This document shows positions 18,514 through 26,397 of a DNA stretch of 50,413 nt, one piece after another. The notes below the pieces were generated by a model. It was not told where the DNA came from and ran no database searches. It was given only the letters and a program-made list of their open reading frames with translations. A program made the translations under genes and the position numbers. Source of the stretch: Candidatus Polarisedimenticolaceae bacterium (GTDB lineage: Bacteria; Pseudomonadota; Gammaproteobacteria; Chromatiales; Chromatiaceae); contig JAKITT010000013.1 of the NCBI GenBank assembly GCA_021647945.1, forward strand, positions 1 to 50,413. The letters run 5' to 3'. Numbering within the stretch: the first letter of the stretch is position 1; each line of letters opens with the position of its first letter.

Positions 18514-19251
18514 TTACAAACTGAGGCGTTTAAAGATCGTTTCAGGCACAAGTTTAATCACCAGCATGATGATCTGCCAAAACCATGGTGCATAGACAAC
18601 ATCACGTTTTTTGTTGATCGACTGCACAATGCATTCGGCAATTTTTTCTGGTTTTGCCCACAACGCCCCTTTGGTAAATTCTGCCGTCATGGGGGTATCG
18701 ACAAAACCGGGTTTAATGGTGATCACTGCAACCCCTGACTTGTACAAGCGATTCCTAAGCCCTTGCAGGAAGAGGGTCAATGCACCCTTTGCTGAGCCAT
18801 AAAGGTAGTTACTTTGCCGCCCTCGATCACCAGCAACCGAGGAGATTGCGACGATGGTACCCGCTTTTTTCTGCTCAAAGTAGTTGGCGATATGGGTGAG
18901 CAGTGATATTGAGCTGATGGCATTGACTTCAAACTCCTTTTTAGCCACCTCAAAAGAGTCTTCACACGCTTTCTGGTGGGGCAGTGTGCCATGCGCCAGC
19001 AGCGCAATATCGACGCCCTCCATCGCTGCAATAGCGGCCTCAAGCGTAGGCTGATGTTGATCGTAATCTAAAACATCGAGCAGTGCGCTCTCAACTGACG
19101 CAGCCCCTCTAACGCGGAGATCTTCAACGAGCACGTTGAGCTTGCTTTGATCGCGCGCCACTAGAAATAGCGCATCACCCGACTCGGCAAACTGCCGAGC
19201 GGTCGCTTGTGCAATTGCAGAGAGTGCGCCAATTATTAATATTTTTTTCAT
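18514..19251 (-). CDS. dprE2: DprE2-like short-chain dehydrogenase (polyprenyl-P-2-keto-pentose reductase)
   Basis: A 245-aa SDR enzyme with the nucleotide-binding start KKILIIGALSAIAQATAR, NAG-equivalent LAHGTLP, the catalytic Ser in AISSVAGDRGR and the YxxxK in YLYGSAKGAL. This order, and the lack of the usual TGxxxGxG, match the DprE2/Rv3791 group. That group reduces decaprenyl-phosphoryl-2-keto-erythro-pentofuranose to the arabinose form. It follows the DprE1-like gene by five bases, as in mycobacteria. The start is the ATG at 19251; an upstream TTG overlaps dprE1. The substrate assignment is inference from family and context. Confidence 0.85.
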   Translation of the reverse strand: MKKILIIGALSAIAQATARQFAESGDALFLVARDQSKLNVLVEDLRVRGAASVESALLDVLDYDQHQPTLEAAIAAMEGVDIALLAHGTLPHQKACEDSFEVAKKEFEVNAISSISLLTHIANYFEQKKAGTIVAISSVAGDRGRQSNYLYGSAKGALTLFLQGLRNRLYKSGVAVITIKPGFVDTPMTAEFTKGALWAKPEKIAECIVQSINKKRDVVYAPWFWQIIMLVIKLVPETIFKRLSL

Positions 19252-19256
19252 GTCTA

Positions 19257-20573
19257 TTATGCCGTGACTCGTTGCCAAAAGTTGGAGGAGAGTTTGTTAT
19301 CTAGATAGGGTGCTAACTTCACCCAGTTTGGGTATTGCTGTTTAAAATCTTCAGCGCTCATTCTTGCATCCTTTGCCGGGTAGATTTTGCCATTTGCCGC
19401 ACGGGTCACCTCATCAAGCGACTCAAGCAGGCGTAGGGTTTTCTCCCCACCATTGGGAAAATCGAGCGCCAGCGTCGCACCCGGTGATGGGAATGAGAGC
19501 AAGCCAGGTGATGGTCTGTCACCAAACATCTTCAATACGGCAAGAAAAGAGCCGGCACCCGCATTGGAGATGCGCTGAAGAATCTCTCTGATCGCTGCGG
19601 CGGCACTCTCTGGCGGAATAACGCACTGGTACTGGAAAAAGCCTTTTGATCCGTAGATACGGTTCCAATTCTCTATCGCATCCAATGGATAGAAAAATGG
19701 CTCATAGTGGACACTGTCATGGCTACGCTCACCACACTGCTTATGGTAGTAGAGGGTATTGAACAGCTTCAGTGTTGGGCCGTTGACCAGTGCAAAAGGG
19801 GGATCAATTGGAAATGGTAGAGGCCGAGAGGCCTTTTTGCTCAGCGGTGTATCCCGCTCCTCTGCATGGTTGCCACGCACAAACAGCCCTTTGCCCAGCT
19901 TTTTTCCCTTTGCCAAACAGTCAATCCAGGCGACGGTGTACTCATGCGTCAGGTCTGACTCTTTGGCCAATAGAAAGAACTGATCAAGATTGCTGAAACG
20001 GATCACCTCTTGCTCAATGAGCGGAGAGCTGATCGCTTTCAATTGAATTTCAGCCCAGGTGATGATGCCGGTCAACCCCAACCCGCCAATCGTCGCATGA
20101 AACAGTTCAGCATTCTCATCAGCACTACAGAGGAGACGTGAGCCATCTGACCGGAGCAGTTCAAAACAGCGGAGATGACAGCCAAAGGTGCCCGCTCTGT
20201 GGTGGTTTTTGCCATGCACATCGTTGGCGATAGCCCCCCCCATCGTGACAAACTGGGTGCCGGGTGTGACTGCTAAAAACCACCCCTTTGGTACGATAAT
20301 TTGCAGGATCTCAGAGAGCAGAACGCCTGACTCACAACGCAGAATACCCAACGTCGTATCGAAAGAGATAAACTTGTTTAACCCCCGACAGTCGATAAGC
20401 GTGCCGCCGCCATTGAGGCAGACATCGCCATAACTGCGGCCATTACCAAACGGCAAAAATGTACTGTTATCGGTAGCGGCCAGTGGCAGCGGGTCAGCCC
20501 GCCAGAGATAATCGACGGCATGTTGCGTTACTTTGGGATAGCGTCCCCAGGATTGATAGCGGCTCTCTGCCAT
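19257..20573 (-). CDS. dprE1: DprE1-like FAD-dependent polyprenyl-phosphoryl-ribose oxidase
   Basis: A 438-aa FAD oxidoreductase of the VAO/PCMH fold. The FAD-binding segments are FGNGRSYGDVCLN and VTMGGAIANDVHGKNHH with AGTFG after it, close to the corresponding DprE1 motif of mycobacteria. DprE1 oxidises the 2'-OH of decaprenyl-phosphoryl-ribose; DprE2 then completes the epimerisation to arabinose. The gene lies one base after the UbiA-type gene and five before the DprE2-like gene, giving the same functional set as the mycobacterial DPA pathway. No signal peptide. Confidence 0.88.
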   Translation of the reverse strand: MAESRYQSWGRYPKVTQHAVDYLWRADPLPLAATDNSTFLPFGNGRSYGDVCLNGGGTLIDCRGLNKFISFDTTLGILRCESGVLLSEILQIIVPKGWFLAVTPGTQFVTMGGAIANDVHGKNHHRAGTFGCHLRCFELLRSDGSRLLCSADENAELFHATIGGLGLTGIITWAEIQLKAISSPLIEQEVIRFSNLDQFFLLAKESDLTHEYTVAWIDCLAKGKKLGKGLFVRGNHAEERDTPLSKKASRPLPFPIDPPFALVNGPTLKLFNTLYYHKQCGERSHDSVHYEPFFYPLDAIENWNRIYGSKGFFQYQCVIPPESAAAAIREILQRISNAGAGSFLAVLKMFGDRPSPGLLSFPSPGATLALDFPNGGEKTLRLLESLDEVTRAANGKIYPAKDARMSAEDFKQQYPNWVKLAPYLDNKLSSNFWQRVTA

Positions 20574-20574
20574 C

Positions 20575-22038
20575 TCACACCGCCAGCCATAATAGTAGAG
20601 CGCCCATCATGGCAATCCACAAAGTGGTGCGATCTTTTATGACAAAGATGACCGGATCTTCATGCAGCTGATCACGTCTTGCCAGCAACCAGATGCGGGT
20701 CACCATATAGAGTAAGAGTGGACAGAGTAGCCATATCACCTCGGGGTGTGAGTAGAGTTCTTTCACCGTCTCACTGTTGATATAGAGTGCCAACACCAGC
20801 ACCGCCATGTAGGCGCTGGTGCTGCCAAAGTGCGACAGTGTCTCTAGATCTACCACACTGTAACCGCGACCCGCCGCATCCGATTGGCCGCTCTTATCCA
20901 GCGCCAAAAGCTCCGTGAAACGCTTCACCAAGGCCAAGCTGAGAAAGAGGAACATCGAGAAGGCCAATAACCAAAAGGTAGGTATCACTGACACCGCCGC
21001 CGCACCGGCAATAATGCGAATGGTGTAGAGCCCCGCCAAGGCCAACACATCGACCAGAGCGACACGTTTTAGCTTGAATGAGTAGGCCAAGGTTGATGCG
21101 TAGTAGATCAGCAACACCAGAAAAAATTTAATCGGGAGTAGTAGCGCAATGGCAAAGGCGAGCAACAACAGCACCGGCATCAACAGCGTACCCGTGACAA
21201 TCGAGAGCCTGCCCGCAGCAAATGGACGGTTACATTTGGTGGGGTGACGCCGGTCATCCGGCAGATCCAAGAGATCGTTGAGTAGATAGACGCTTGATGC
21301 GCAAAGGCCAAAGGCCAAAAAGGCAAGCATGGCCTGACCGAGTAACTGGTAGTCGGTAAACTGGTGCGCCATCACCAGTGGCACAAACAGCAGCAGATTC
21401 TTCAGCCATTGGTGCAGCCGCATCGCCTTCAGATAGGGCGTTAAGGGATGGCCCTGACGATCATCAAATAGACGTATGGCGTAAGCCTCTTTTTCAGCCG
21501 CCTTTTTCACTCCCCGCTCAGGATTGACCAAGATTACTTCAGCCGCATGTTGCCATATTTTGAAGTCAATCATGGCGTTGCCAGCGTAGTCAAAACCACC
21601 CTCACCAAACTCCGCAACCAGTGGGGCAAGCTTGCGACTGCCTGAGAGATTGGTCTCAGCATCACTGGCCAGCACCGTATCAAAAATGGCGGCATGTTCA
21701 GCCACCGCTTCGGCAAATTTCTTATTCGATGCCGTGGCCAAAATAAGCCGACGACCCGTGCTATGTTGCTGCTTGAGATAGTCGAGAAAATCGCCGTGAT
21801 AGGGCAGCAGCGAGACATCAATATCGACACGATCAGCAATCTGTTGTTTGAGGTGCGCCTTGCCTTTCAGCAACCAAAACGGCAGTAGAAAGAGATAGAG
21901 CATATTTCTTTTGAGCAACAAAAAGAACGACTCAACCAGTAGATCGGTACGCAGCAGGGTGCCATCCAAATCTACGCAGAGGGGCCTTATATTTTGCTCA
22001 TTAGATGAGGTGTTGTTGATATCTTCTATTTTTGTCAT
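20575..22038 (-). CDS. HAD phosphatase-UbiA prenyltransferase fusion (candidate polyprenyl-P-phosphoribose synthase)
   Basis: A 487-aa two-domain protein. Residues about 15-200 form a HAD-type hydrolase domain with motif I DLDGTLLRTD, a LATASN motif II and YAGNAMIDFKIW as the fourth motif. Residues about 205-487 form a polytopic UbiA domain with the Mg-diphosphate motif NDLLDLPDDRRHP and a second SFKLKRVALVDVLAL-like motif. UbiA members in DPA pathways attach 5-phosphoribose from PRPP to polyprenyl phosphate. I infer that the HAD domain removes the 5-phosphate afterwards. It overlaps the flippase-like gene by 4 bp and precedes the DprE1-like gene. Confidence 0.85.
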   Translation of the reverse strand: MTKIEDINNTSSNEQNIRPLCVDLDGTLLRTDLLVESFFLLLKRNMLYLFLLPFWLLKGKAHLKQQIADRVDIDVSLLPYHGDFLDYLKQQHSTGRRLILATASNKKFAEAVAEHAAIFDTVLASDAETNLSGSRKLAPLVAEFGEGGFDYAGNAMIDFKIWQHAAEVILVNPERGVKKAAEKEAYAIRLFDDRQGHPLTPYLKAMRLHQWLKNLLLFVPLVMAHQFTDYQLLGQAMLAFLAFGLCASSVYLLNDLLDLPDDRRHPTKCNRPFAAGRLSIVTGTLLMPVLLLLAFAIALLLPIKFFLVLLIYYASTLAYSFKLKRVALVDVLALAGLYTIRIIAGAAAVSVIPTFWLLAFSMFLFLSLALVKRFTELLALDKSGQSDAAGRGYSVVDLETLSHFGSTSAYMAVLVLALYINSETVKELYSHPEVIWLLCPLLLYMVTRIWLLARRDQLHEDPVIFVIKDRTTLWIAMMGALLLWLAV

Positions 22039-23012
22039 AACTTGATCTGTTTTTGGCGCTGCTTATCTTGGAGTTCCAATATTGCCATGGAGATAGCGCC
22101 AATAATAACGGCAAACCAGAGCGTAGTAATTCGACATATCAGGGTGGCAGCAATAGCAGTGGGCATATCAGCCCCAATCAGCGTCAATAGAAGCACCATC
22201 ACCGCCTCGGTGCTACCCAACCCTCCCGGAATAAACGAGAGGGCACCAATCAACACACTGATCGAGTAGATGCCAATAGCCACCCCAAAGGGGGAAGATA
22301 CCCCCAAGGTATCCAATATGATATAGAAGGCGACACCTTCAGAACCCCAAGCGATCAGGCCCAAGGCCAAACCAGAGTAGAGTGGCCCCGCTTTCAATAG
22401 ATCGGCTGCGGAACGTAGCAACACCAATAGACGTTCACCCATCGATTTAATCTTTTCTGAGGGTATGCGCAACCGCAGCTGTTCTAAAAAGCGGTGCATC
22501 TTCATACTGTGGATCAGCGGTAGCAGTCCGACAAAAAGAGCAGCCACCCATAAAACCGGCCAGCGGAAATCTGGAAATGCGATGGCGGCAAAGAGTGAGA
22601 GCAGTACCATGGTGATCAGATCAATAAAACGTTCGGTAAAAAATGCGGCGAGGCTGTGGGTATAGGCGACACCATGCCGTTTAAGATAGAGAGAGCGCAC
22701 CGCTTCACCCGCCTTACCCGGGGTGGTGGTAAAGGCAAAACCAGCCAGATAGTAGGTCAGGTTGGCCAGCAGCGGCACGTCATCACTGAACTGTTTGATA
22801 TAGAGCTGCCAACGGACAAAGCGCAGCAGATAGTTGACCAAAGAAAGCGCCAGCACCAGCAACCATGCTGACCAGCCAAATTTTGCTGATGAGGCACTCA
22901 CCGCACCAAGATCACTTGAGATGACAGAGAGGCCATAGATAACGGTGGCGGCCAACACCGAGAAGATGAGGGAGCGCACCAGCCGTGGATGCGCCATTTT
23001 TTCATGCGCCAT
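22035..23012 (-). CDS. flippase-like integral membrane protein (LPG-synthase TM / UPF0104 family)
   Basis: A 325-aa protein with about eight hydrophobic segments and the family signatures YYLAGFAFTTTPGKAGEAVR, FFTERFIDL and SFIPGGLGSTEA. Members of this family move lipid-linked substrates across the inner membrane. Here it is the first gene of an operon making a polyprenyl-phosphate sugar, so it may flip that donor to the periplasm, the role a GtrA-like protein fills in mycobacteria. That is inference. The start is taken at ATG 23012; an upstream in-frame TTG at 23033 is also possible, and MAHEKMAHP shows a small duplication at the N-terminus. Confidence 0.8.
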   Translation of the reverse strand: MAHEKMAHPRLVRSLIFSVLAATVIYGLSVISSDLGAVSASSAKFGWSAWLLVLALSLVNYLLRFVRWQLYIKQFSDDVPLLANLTYYLAGFAFTTTPGKAGEAVRSLYLKRHGVAYTHSLAAFFTERFIDLITMVLLSLFAAIAFPDFRWPVLWVAALFVGLLPLIHSMKMHRFLEQLRLRIPSEKIKSMGERLLVLLRSAADLLKAGPLYSGLALGLIAWGSEGVAFYIILDTLGVSSPFGVAIGIYSISVLIGALSFIPGGLGSTEAVMVLLLTLIGADMPTAIAATLICRITTLWFAVIIGAISMAILELQDKQRQKQIKL

Positions 23013-23059
23013 TTTTATTTTTCCGGGTTGCAACCATGTGGCTAAATCGATAAGTGATT

Positions 23060-23082
23060 TACTAAGAAGGTCATTGATATTG
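23060..23082 (+). repeat. TACTAAGAAGG repeat, copy upstream of the GT39 gene
   Basis: The sequence begins TACTAAGAAGGTCATTGATA and matches the left arm and loop of the palindrome at 14230, but lacks its right arm. A slightly shorter direct copy stands right after the GT39 gene at 24854. Confidence 0.6.
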
Positions 23083-23285
23083 TGAAATATATTTGCATGA
23101 AATCAGAGGGAGCGCTATCTAAAGGCATGCCATCAAACAGTTGTACATTTGAAGATCCAAGCCGATGAATATTATCAAAAAAAGCCTATAGCGTATAGCC
23201 ATCAAAGCGGCGCTGGCATTGACTCCAAACAGGCGTGATAGTACCCTTCTGCTCCTTAAAATTCAGGCAAAGGCCTCGCCCCATT

Positions 23286-24851
23286 ATGAGCATTGGATTG
23301 CATAAAGAGTCAGCCAAGAGTGGCCACCTTTGGATCATCGCCAGTGCCATTTTATTGCAGATAATCGCCATCTGGTTTCTGCCTGTTATTGAGGATGAAG
23401 CCTATTTTGTCAGCTGGGGAGATCACCTCAGTGGCGGCTACTACGACCATCCTCCCATGACCGGTTGGATCGCCTATCTGCTCTCCTATTTTCAACACGA
23501 GGAGCTGCTGCTTCGCCTCCTATCACTCTCCATGGGGCTCTCTCTACTAGCGCTTTTTGCCGCCATCGCCCGCCGACTGACCGATCCACTGAGCGCACTA
23601 ACAATCGCCATCGCTTGGTATGTTTTGCCGGTCAATATGCTGGCATTCGGCATGTACCTCAATGATACCATTGTCACTTTTCTATCGATTCTGTTTGTCT
23701 GTTGCAGCTATCTATCGATCAAATCTGAACAGAACAACCCAACGGCAAGCTATATATATGCACTATTAGCGGGAGTGATTTTAGGGCTGGCGATGCTGAC
23801 CAAATATCTCGCAGCAATGTATGTCATCGCACTGGTCATCTTCCTGTTTATTAACTTCTCCCGATATCAGAAATTCATTCTGACGAAACTCTCGATTATC
23901 GCTCTGGTTTCAACCGCCCTCTTCTGCATCCATCTCTACTGGAACTACAACAACTGCACCATCAACTTCGCCTTCAATTTTCTGCATAGAAAAAAAGGCA
24001 CCCCATTAGGTGGCGCTATTGAGTTCATTTTGACCATGATGGTGATACTGGGGCCGGTGCTGACCTACCGAATGGTGAGGCACTACAGCGCGTTCAAACG
24101 CGAAGATAAAACGGCGAACAGCCCGCCTTTTTTCATACCCCTCTTCTTTATCATTTTGCTGGTGGTCTTCAGCGCCTCTGTGGCGAGTGGCCATTTTGGC
24201 ATTCACTGGGGTATTCCACTCTCTTTCTTTGGCCTTTTAGCGGTCGCCGAGGCCAACAGACACCCACCCATTAGCCAAGCGCTTATGCGCTATAACTTCG
24301 GCTATGCAGCACTCTTTTATGCGATTCTATTTGCCGCACTATGGGTGCTTGGCAGCAATCTATTGAGTGACAACAAAGCGGTACAAAAGGCGCAGCAGAG
24401 CTACGGTTTTTATCAGGATCTCACCAATGGTCACATTGGTGAAGCGCTGAATAGACGATTCCCCAACCGGTCGGTGATGGCTGAGGAGTACCCGCTCTCG
24501 TCAATACTCAACAATAACGAGATCAATGCAGTCTTCATGTTTTCAGATTCGAAGTTTGGCCGAAATGATGACATCTTTGTCGACATCGCGCAGTTTGATG
24601 AGGGGGACTTTGTCATCATGTTGCCAAAGCAGAGAGACAACCTTGATTACTACCGCAGCTTTTTTAGAGCGGTCAAACTTGAGCAGTTGAGCGCACCTCA
24701 CGGCCCACATTCCATTCTAGTGGCAGAGGGTTTTGACTTTGCCAGTTACAAAGAGAAGATACTCAAACCGATCATCAACAAGCTCTATTCACACCCCAGA
24801 ATTCTTAACTCAGGCTGCTATATGGATCGCTATGGCATCACACCTGAATAA
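23286..24851 (+). CDS. GT39/ArnT-like polyprenyl-phosphate-sugar glycosyltransferase
   Basis: A 521-aa GT-C fold enzyme with about eleven to twelve membrane segments. The first periplasmic loop has the acidic motif IEDEAYFVSWG followed by GGYYDHPPMTGW, the signature of ArnT/PMT-type enzymes that use polyprenyl-phosphate sugars in the periplasm. The C-terminal ~130 residues are soluble. It is transcribed away from the operon making a putative polyprenyl-phosphate pentose and is the obvious user of that donor. The acceptor (lipid A, O-glycan or pilin) cannot be told from sequence. The start is the ATG at 23286; a GTG 17 codons upstream is less likely. Confidence 0.85.
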   Translation: MSIGLHKESAKSGHLWIIASAILLQIIAIWFLPVIEDEAYFVSWGDHLSGGYYDHPPMTGWIAYLLSYFQHEELLLRLLSLSMGLSLLALFAAIARRLTDPLSALTIAIAWYVLPVNMLAFGMYLNDTIVTFLSILFVCCSYLSIKSEQNNPTASYIYALLAGVILGLAMLTKYLAAMYVIALVIFLFINFSRYQKFILTKLSIIALVSTALFCIHLYWNYNNCTINFAFNFLHRKKGTPLGGAIEFILTMMVILGPVLTYRMVRHYSAFKREDKTANSPPFFIPLFFIILLVVFSASVASGHFGIHWGIPLSFFGLLAVAEANRHPPISQALMRYNFGYAALFYAILFAALWVLGSNLLSDNKAVQKAQQSYGFYQDLTNGHIGEALNRRFPNRSVMAEEYPLSSILNNNEINAVFMFSDSKFGRNDDIFVDIAQFDEGDFVIMLPKQRDNLDYYRSFFRAVKLEQLSAPHGPHSILVAEGFDFASYKEKILKPIINKLYSHPRILNSGCYMDRYGITPE

Positions 24852-24853
24852 CT

Positions 24854-24875
24854 TACTAAGAAAACATTGATATTG
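24854..24875 (+). repeat. TACTAAGAAGG repeat, copy downstream of the GT39 gene
   Basis: It matches the repeat at 23060 apart from the AGGTC/AAAC region and one missing base, and lies two bases after the GT39 stop codon. The two copies are in the same orientation and bracket that gene. Confidence 0.55.
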
Positions 24876-24904
24876 TAACAATCAACTGGAGGCTTCAATA
24901 AACA

Positions 24905-25017
24905 CCCCCGCCGCAAGCAGACAGGGTATTCTATTTGTAGGTTTGCCTTTAGGCGAACGTATGTGGCTGAAGCCGCACCTGCAAAAATCTTTCACTGCAA
25001 GCAGCGGGGAATTAGAC
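24905..25017. repeat. nested REP-like repeat with CCCCGC/GCGGGG ends
   Basis: The outer words CCCCGCCGC and GCAGCGGGG are imperfect complements, and GCAAGCAG occurs beside both. Inside, TTTGTAGGT (24934-24942) and ACCTGCAAA (24977-24985) flank two hairpins, GCCTTTAGGC and GTGGCTGAAGCCGCAC. A small minus-strand frame across it is a by-product of the repeat. Confidence 0.55.
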
Positions 25018-25030
25018 AGATAGCGATTCA

Positions 25031-25118
25031 AATTTAGATAAACCACAGAGAACACAGAGGGCACAGAGAAGGGGGAAATAATCATCTTGGGGTCTCTGTG
25101 CCCTCTGTGGTTATATCT
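25031..25118. repeat. ACCACAGAG palindromic repeat, long copy
   Basis: Arms ACAGAGGGCACAGAGA (about 25054-25069) and TCTCTGTGCCCTCTGT (25093-25108) pair perfectly. Outer words AGATAAACCACAGAG and CTCTGTGGTTATATCT extend the palindrome. A short copy lies at 32758-32792. Both copies stand 33-41 bp left of an IS200-type solo end. Confidence 0.75.
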
Positions 25119-25158
25119 GTTTTCAGCCAGTGGGGAGGTTATTTTTTCCTAAGCACGT

Positions 25159-25222
25159 AACCAATAGTCCCTTTCAGGGGCTTTCCTCAAGTCTCCTGCT
25201 ATGCAGGCGGTTAGTGACTGTC
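25159..25222 (+). mobile_element. solo right end of an IS200-type element
   Basis: It reads like the right end of the complete IS200 (3576-3640, reverse complement) for about 64 bases: AACCAATAG, then a CCC...GGGG stem, CTTTCCTCAAG, a CCTGC-TAT-GCAGG hairpin and GGTTAGTGACTG. Base changes within stems are partly compensatory (CTGC with GCAG instead of CCGC with GCGG). No tnpA is attached. Confidence 0.75.
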
Positions 25223-25323
25223 CAGCTCCGCGTTATGTCTCTTGGCAAGGGCGTGACCATTGCCTACGGAACATGCCTCGATCTTAATAACTCTTGAAGC
25301 CCTGATCGTCGCAATATAGTAAA

Positions 25324-26397
25324 TCAGTGCAGTCGGCGGAACATCCATACCGCCAACATTAGACAGACGATGGTGGGTAGCGAGACGATAAGCGGTGGGT
25401 TCAACTCATATACCACGGCAAGAAAGGCAAATGAACGGTTGATCAGAAAGAAGCTGATACCGAATAGCGTGCCGACAAAAATGCGCTGACCAATCGATAC
25501 ATTTCGCATCGGCCCCACCACAAATGGCACTGAGACCACCAACATGGTCAATAGCACAAAGGGGGCGATAATTTTGCTCCAGAAGGCCACCTCATAGTTG
25601 ATGGGGTTCTGGCCATTACTGCGCAGATAGTCGATATAGCGGCTCAGCCCCCAAATAGGCAGCATGTGTGGCTGCACCGCAAGCACTTCAAGCAGCGACT
25701 CATCCAACAGCTGTGGCCAAGCGAGTTCCGCCTGTTGGGATGTCGTCACTCTCTCTTTTGAGATCTCACTCTGCTTCACCCCGCTCAGCAGCCACTGCTC
25801 ATCTTTAAACTCGGCCGTTTTGGCCCAGGTGGTGCGTTGTAGCTCTCTTTCATCATCAAACTCATAGATGGTGACACCGCCCAGACGGTTACCCGACATG
25901 GCCATCTCGACATTGATATAGTTGTCACCACTCTTCGCCCAAAAACCAAAACTGGAACGATAAGCGGCATGGCTCGCCATCGCTTCAGAACGAATTTTCT
26001 GTGCCTTCAACTCAGAAATGGGGGCTAAAAGTTCACCAATGGCCAGTACCACCATCAGCATCAGCATGCCTATTTTCATCACCGAAAGTAGAATGCGGCC
26101 ACGCGAAATACCCGCCGCACGCATGGCAATCAGCTCTGAGTTGTTGGCCAACCCACCCAAGCCGATCAAGCTACCGAGCAGCGCAGCGGGGGCGATCAAC
26201 TCATAGGCCAAGCGGGGCAGTATCAATAGCGTGTAAAGCAACGCATTGTTGGTGGTGAAGTTGCCTTTGCCAACATTGTAATCAAGCTGGTACATCAGCT
26301 CACCGAAACCGATCAAAAAGACCAGTACCGTGAGTGACATCAGGGTGCCAAATGCAATGGCTCGTCCGATGTAGCGATCTAACCGTGTCGCAATCAA
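25324..26397 (-). CDS. lptG: LPS export ABC transporter permease LptG
   Basis: An inner-membrane permease that pairs with LptF and LptB to pull lipopolysaccharide from the membrane into the Lpt bridge. I place the start at TTG 26397, which overlaps the lptF stop (TTGA), follows GAGGCG and gives 357 aa (E. coli 360), beginning LIATRLDRYIG. The frame is open 46 codons further into lptF, but that part is a shadow. Three N-terminal and three C-terminal membrane segments enclose a periplasmic beta-jellyroll domain (about 135-265). Motifs LGLGGLANNSELIAMRAAG and NGQNPINYEVAFWSKI are typical. Confidence 0.93.
   Translation of the reverse strand: MIATRLDRYIGRAIAFGTLMSLTVLVFLIGFGELMYQLDYNVGKGNFTTNNALLYTLLILPRLAYELIAPAALLGSLIGLGGLANNSELIAMRAAGISRGRILLSVMKIGMLMLMVVLAIGELLAPISELKAQKIRSEAMASHAAYRSSFGFWAKSGDNYINVEMAMSGNRLGGVTIYEFDDERELQRTTWAKTAEFKDEQWLLSGVKQSEISKERVTTSQQAELAWPQLLDESLLEVLAVQPHMLPIWGLSRYIDYLRSNGQNPINYEVAFWSKIIAPFVLLTMLVVSVPFVVGPMRNVSIGQRIFVGTLFGISFFLINRSFAFLAVVYELNPPLIVSLPTIVCLMLAVWMFRRLH

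Noticed and set aside
25026-25050. Possible IS200 left end pairing with the solo right end at 25159
   Set aside because: About 18 of 21 bases resemble the left tip, but the same bases belong to the ACCACAGAG repeat, whose other copy shares them, and the diagnostic CCGGC hairpin is absent.
24882-25085. 67-codon minus-strand reading frame
   Set aside because: It is made of the nested repeat and the ACCACAGAG palindrome; such frames are common artefacts of these repeats.
25031-25118. CRISPR-like repetition of ACAGAG words
   Set aside because: The words form one palindrome with no spacers of regular length and no cas genes nearby.
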